From: Onchocerca volvulus
Lineage: Eukaryota > Nematoda > Chromadorea > Rhabditida > Onchocercidae
Assembly: GCA_000499405.2 (NCBI GenBank)
Contig: HG738140.1
Coordinates: forward strand, 558,001-622,000
DNA: 64,000 nucleotides
Direction of reading: 5' to 3'
The translations under genes were made by a program, and so were the position numbers. Within the stretch, counting starts at the first letter, position 1. Each line of letters starts with the position of its first letter. Below are positions 61,993 through 64,000 of this stretch, one piece after another. The notes under the pieces were generated by a model. The model worked only from the letters and a program-made list of their open reading frames with translations, did no database searches and was not told where the DNA came from.

Positions 61993-64000
61993 ATGGTTCT
62001 AATTCCTCTGTTATTATCGGTCACACTATTCATTTTTACGTAAGTTTATCAAAACGAACAATCATTTTCATGCAGGTTTATTAAATGAATTTATGTTAGA
62101 CAAGTTTGAATGATATGATGTCTTCTCTAAGTATTATGATGAAATTTAATATCAGCAAGAAAAAAATTTAGATTACGCAATTAGAAAGAATGAAATACAA
62201 TTTAAAAGCAATAATAAGTAAAAAAAGAATAATGAATGAATTTATTCAATATTTGTTGAAAATACATGTTGTCGCCGATCTTCTTAACCGTGACAATGAT
62301 AAGGGTTCTTGTTTTTTATCGTGTTATTATCGAATATTTTGCGGTATCTCAAACTTGGGTAATTAAACCTTTATTGCAGAAACTTAGATAACACGACAAC
62401 GTACGAACAATTACAAATCAATTACATCAATAAAACAATGTAAATGACGATTTATTAATATGAGAAAAAGGGATAAAGATACTATTAAGAAAAAAATTGA
62501 AATATACCGGACGGAGGATCCAACCGCATCCTTCATTAGCCTTTCTTTAAAATGATGCACAAGGAAGCATCTCCGTAACATGGGAAAGCTTTTCTTTGTT
62601 AACGCATGAGATAGCGCTTTTATGGTATGATTTACAACAGTATAAAACAAAGGTTAAAGCATTTGACGCAGCCACAAAAAAGCTTAAGCTACTTAACAAG
62701 GCCATAAAACAGGGTCATTTGTTTGAAACAAAGAAATAAACTTTTTACAACCATCAACGGTTACAAATTATTTCCTTTAAAAACAAAGAAATCACATTTC
62801 TCTGATCTTCCTCGCTCATTTCAGCGACACATGTGTTAAGCACATATAATTGTGCATGAATCATTCGTTATTAGAGCATTCTTTTTCACCATTGATTACT
62901 GCAATTTCTCTATCATTTAATATCTATGATGATGGTTCAACAATATACAGCAGTAATATCTTTACCATAACTATTAACTTGGTCGGATCAAAAATTTAGA
63001 TTTTCCAATCTCTCCTTTCAGCATTTGGCTTCGAACAGCACCAGCTGCCGTGCTGAAATGTTTCAAACACTATCCAAATTATTATCTTTTTAAGAATGGA
63101 AATTTGGTTGTTGTAAATATTTCCAGTATCAATTCTTGCTTGGATCATTGTTTAAAGGTTGTCTCATTTGAAAGTTTGACTTTTAAAACGATTTTGTTAT
63201 TTTGCGGATTGTTAAATTTTTCACTCGCAATATTTCATACGAATTGTAAAAATTTCTTCATTAATTGATAACTAATATTCCTGCAGAATTTTATTTTTCA
63301 TTTTCTTATGGTTAATAATATTTTTTGGAAAATTTTCTTCTTTCTTGCCAAATTAGCAAATGGAAATATATTAATATTATTTCATTCTGAAATATAGGAC
63401 AAAATTTTATTACAGTCGCAGTTACTTTATGAATTCATTTGTCGATCAGTTATGATAAATAAAAGACAAAGAGAATGCGTGCTGAGTAAATGGAGTCCAA
63501 ATTTGGCCACATTTCGATATCAATCAAAAGCTGTATATACAGATTTTTATCAGAATATTTGCTTGTCTCCATGGGATCAGGTTATTTGAAATGATTAATA
63601 TTTGATTATTTCGAATACAAAACATCCAATTTTTTCAAATGATTGAGAAATTTGAAAGCGAATTTTGAAATTTAATAAATAATATATCCGTAATAGCTAC
63701 GTTGAAAGTTTAATTTCAAAATATAATTTATAACTTATCTTTCAGATTCAACATTTTACGGTTGCACCACCTAGAACAACATTCTCAGTACCGATTTTAA
63801 ATAAACGATTATTAATATCAAATTCTGATAATCGTGGCATCAAAAATCACAAATCAGTCAATAGTCCATCTGATATTGCCGTTAATAGAGAAAATAAAAA
63901 AAAGCCATCGTTTGAAATGGTATTTCATAGCACACAAATTGCTCCTTTACCAAATACTGCCAATGAATCCATCCACAGGTTTGGCTTTATTTGTAAGCAC
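61993..64000 (+). CDS. Secreted PAN/Apple-domain protein, 5' part (runs off the window)
   Basis: Exons 61993-62039, 63022-63157, 63416-63580 and 63746 to about 63,978 or 63,992 (GTTTGG or GTAAGC donor), phases consistent. The first exon encodes a signal peptide (MVLIPLLLSVTLFIFT). A PAN domain follows with six cysteines at 29, 55, 59, 70, 82 and 110: KCF, SCLDHCL, FICRS, ECVLSKW and FYQNIC, the usual nematode PAN spacing. The residues after about 117 are Ser/Asn/Lys-rich and look unstructured. PAN domains mediate protein or carbohydrate binding outside the cell; in nematodes they often occur in apical-matrix or cuticle proteins, but the rest of this protein is outside the window, so its class is open. 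Intron 1 (62040-63021) contains element R2. Confidence 0.85.
62270..62829 (-). mobile_element. Solo-LTR-like element R2 with an exact SL1 22-mer
   Basis: A 560-bp element with TGTCGCCG...CAGCGACA ends, flanked by a perfect 5-bp duplication CATGT (62265-62269 and 62830-62834). On the minus strand it starts TGTCGCTGAAATGAG; AATAAA is directly followed by a perfect copy of the nematode SL1 leader (62348-62369), and 78 bp remain to the end of the element. Near-identical to R1. It sits in intron 1 of the PAN-domain gene, antisense to it. No coding capacity. Confidence 0.85.

Overview
The window is nuclear DNA of a nematode, most likely a clade III (Spirurina, filarial-type) worm. The support is: strongly AT-rich DNA; protein genes cut into small exons by GT-AG introns with nematode-style TTTTCAG-like acceptors; nematode-type receptor and PAN-domain families; and several copies of the nematode spliced-leader SL1 22-mer embedded in repeats. 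The species cannot be named from the sequence alone. All gene models below were assembled by hand from exon frames and splice phases.

Layout. 1-17,100 is a gene-poor AT-rich stretch with many simple repeats. 17,317-22,247 (+) is a nine-exon tandem CCCH zinc-finger (TIS11/TTP-like) gene with two foldback hairpins in its introns. 22,248-28,711 is non-coding and ends with a solo-LTR-like element (R1). 28,712-30,313 (+) is a UBE2L3/UBC-18-like ubiquitin E2. It converges on 31,271-33,823 (-), the RPA2 subunit of replication protein A. 34,547-37,053 (+) is mitochondrial ribosomal protein L50. 39,903-43,045 (+) is an intact 366-aa serpentine (Srx-like) chemoreceptor.

The block 34,024-43,209 (L50 plus receptor) is duplicated in tandem as 43,740-53,710. 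In the second unit L50 keeps only exons 2-4, interrupted by an inverted repeat cluster and a 5-N assembly gap, and the receptor is broken by a 38-bp tandem duplication in exon 1. Two more receptor copies lie on the minus strand: 55,687-57,734, complete except for an apparent one-base frameshift in a homopolymer, and 58,897-59,664, truncated in exon 2. The window ends inside a secreted PAN/Apple-domain gene (61,993 onward, +).

The most unusual signal is a family of about 510-600 bp elements with TGTC...GACA ends and 5-bp target duplications, which look like solo LTRs. Four members (R1 27,739; R2 62,270; R3 51,598; R4 43,210) carry an SL1 22-mer, exact in R2 and with one mismatch in each of the others, directly after an ATAAA polyadenylation-like signal. 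This is the place where the R region of an LTR should begin. It suggests a retroelement whose RNA 5' end is made by SL1 trans-splicing and whose LTR encodes the same leader for strand transfer. One member, R4, sits exactly on the junction between the two segmental-duplication units.

The genes do not form one pathway. The housekeeping genes (E2, RPA2, L50) are single and intact, while the receptor family is expanding and decaying locally.
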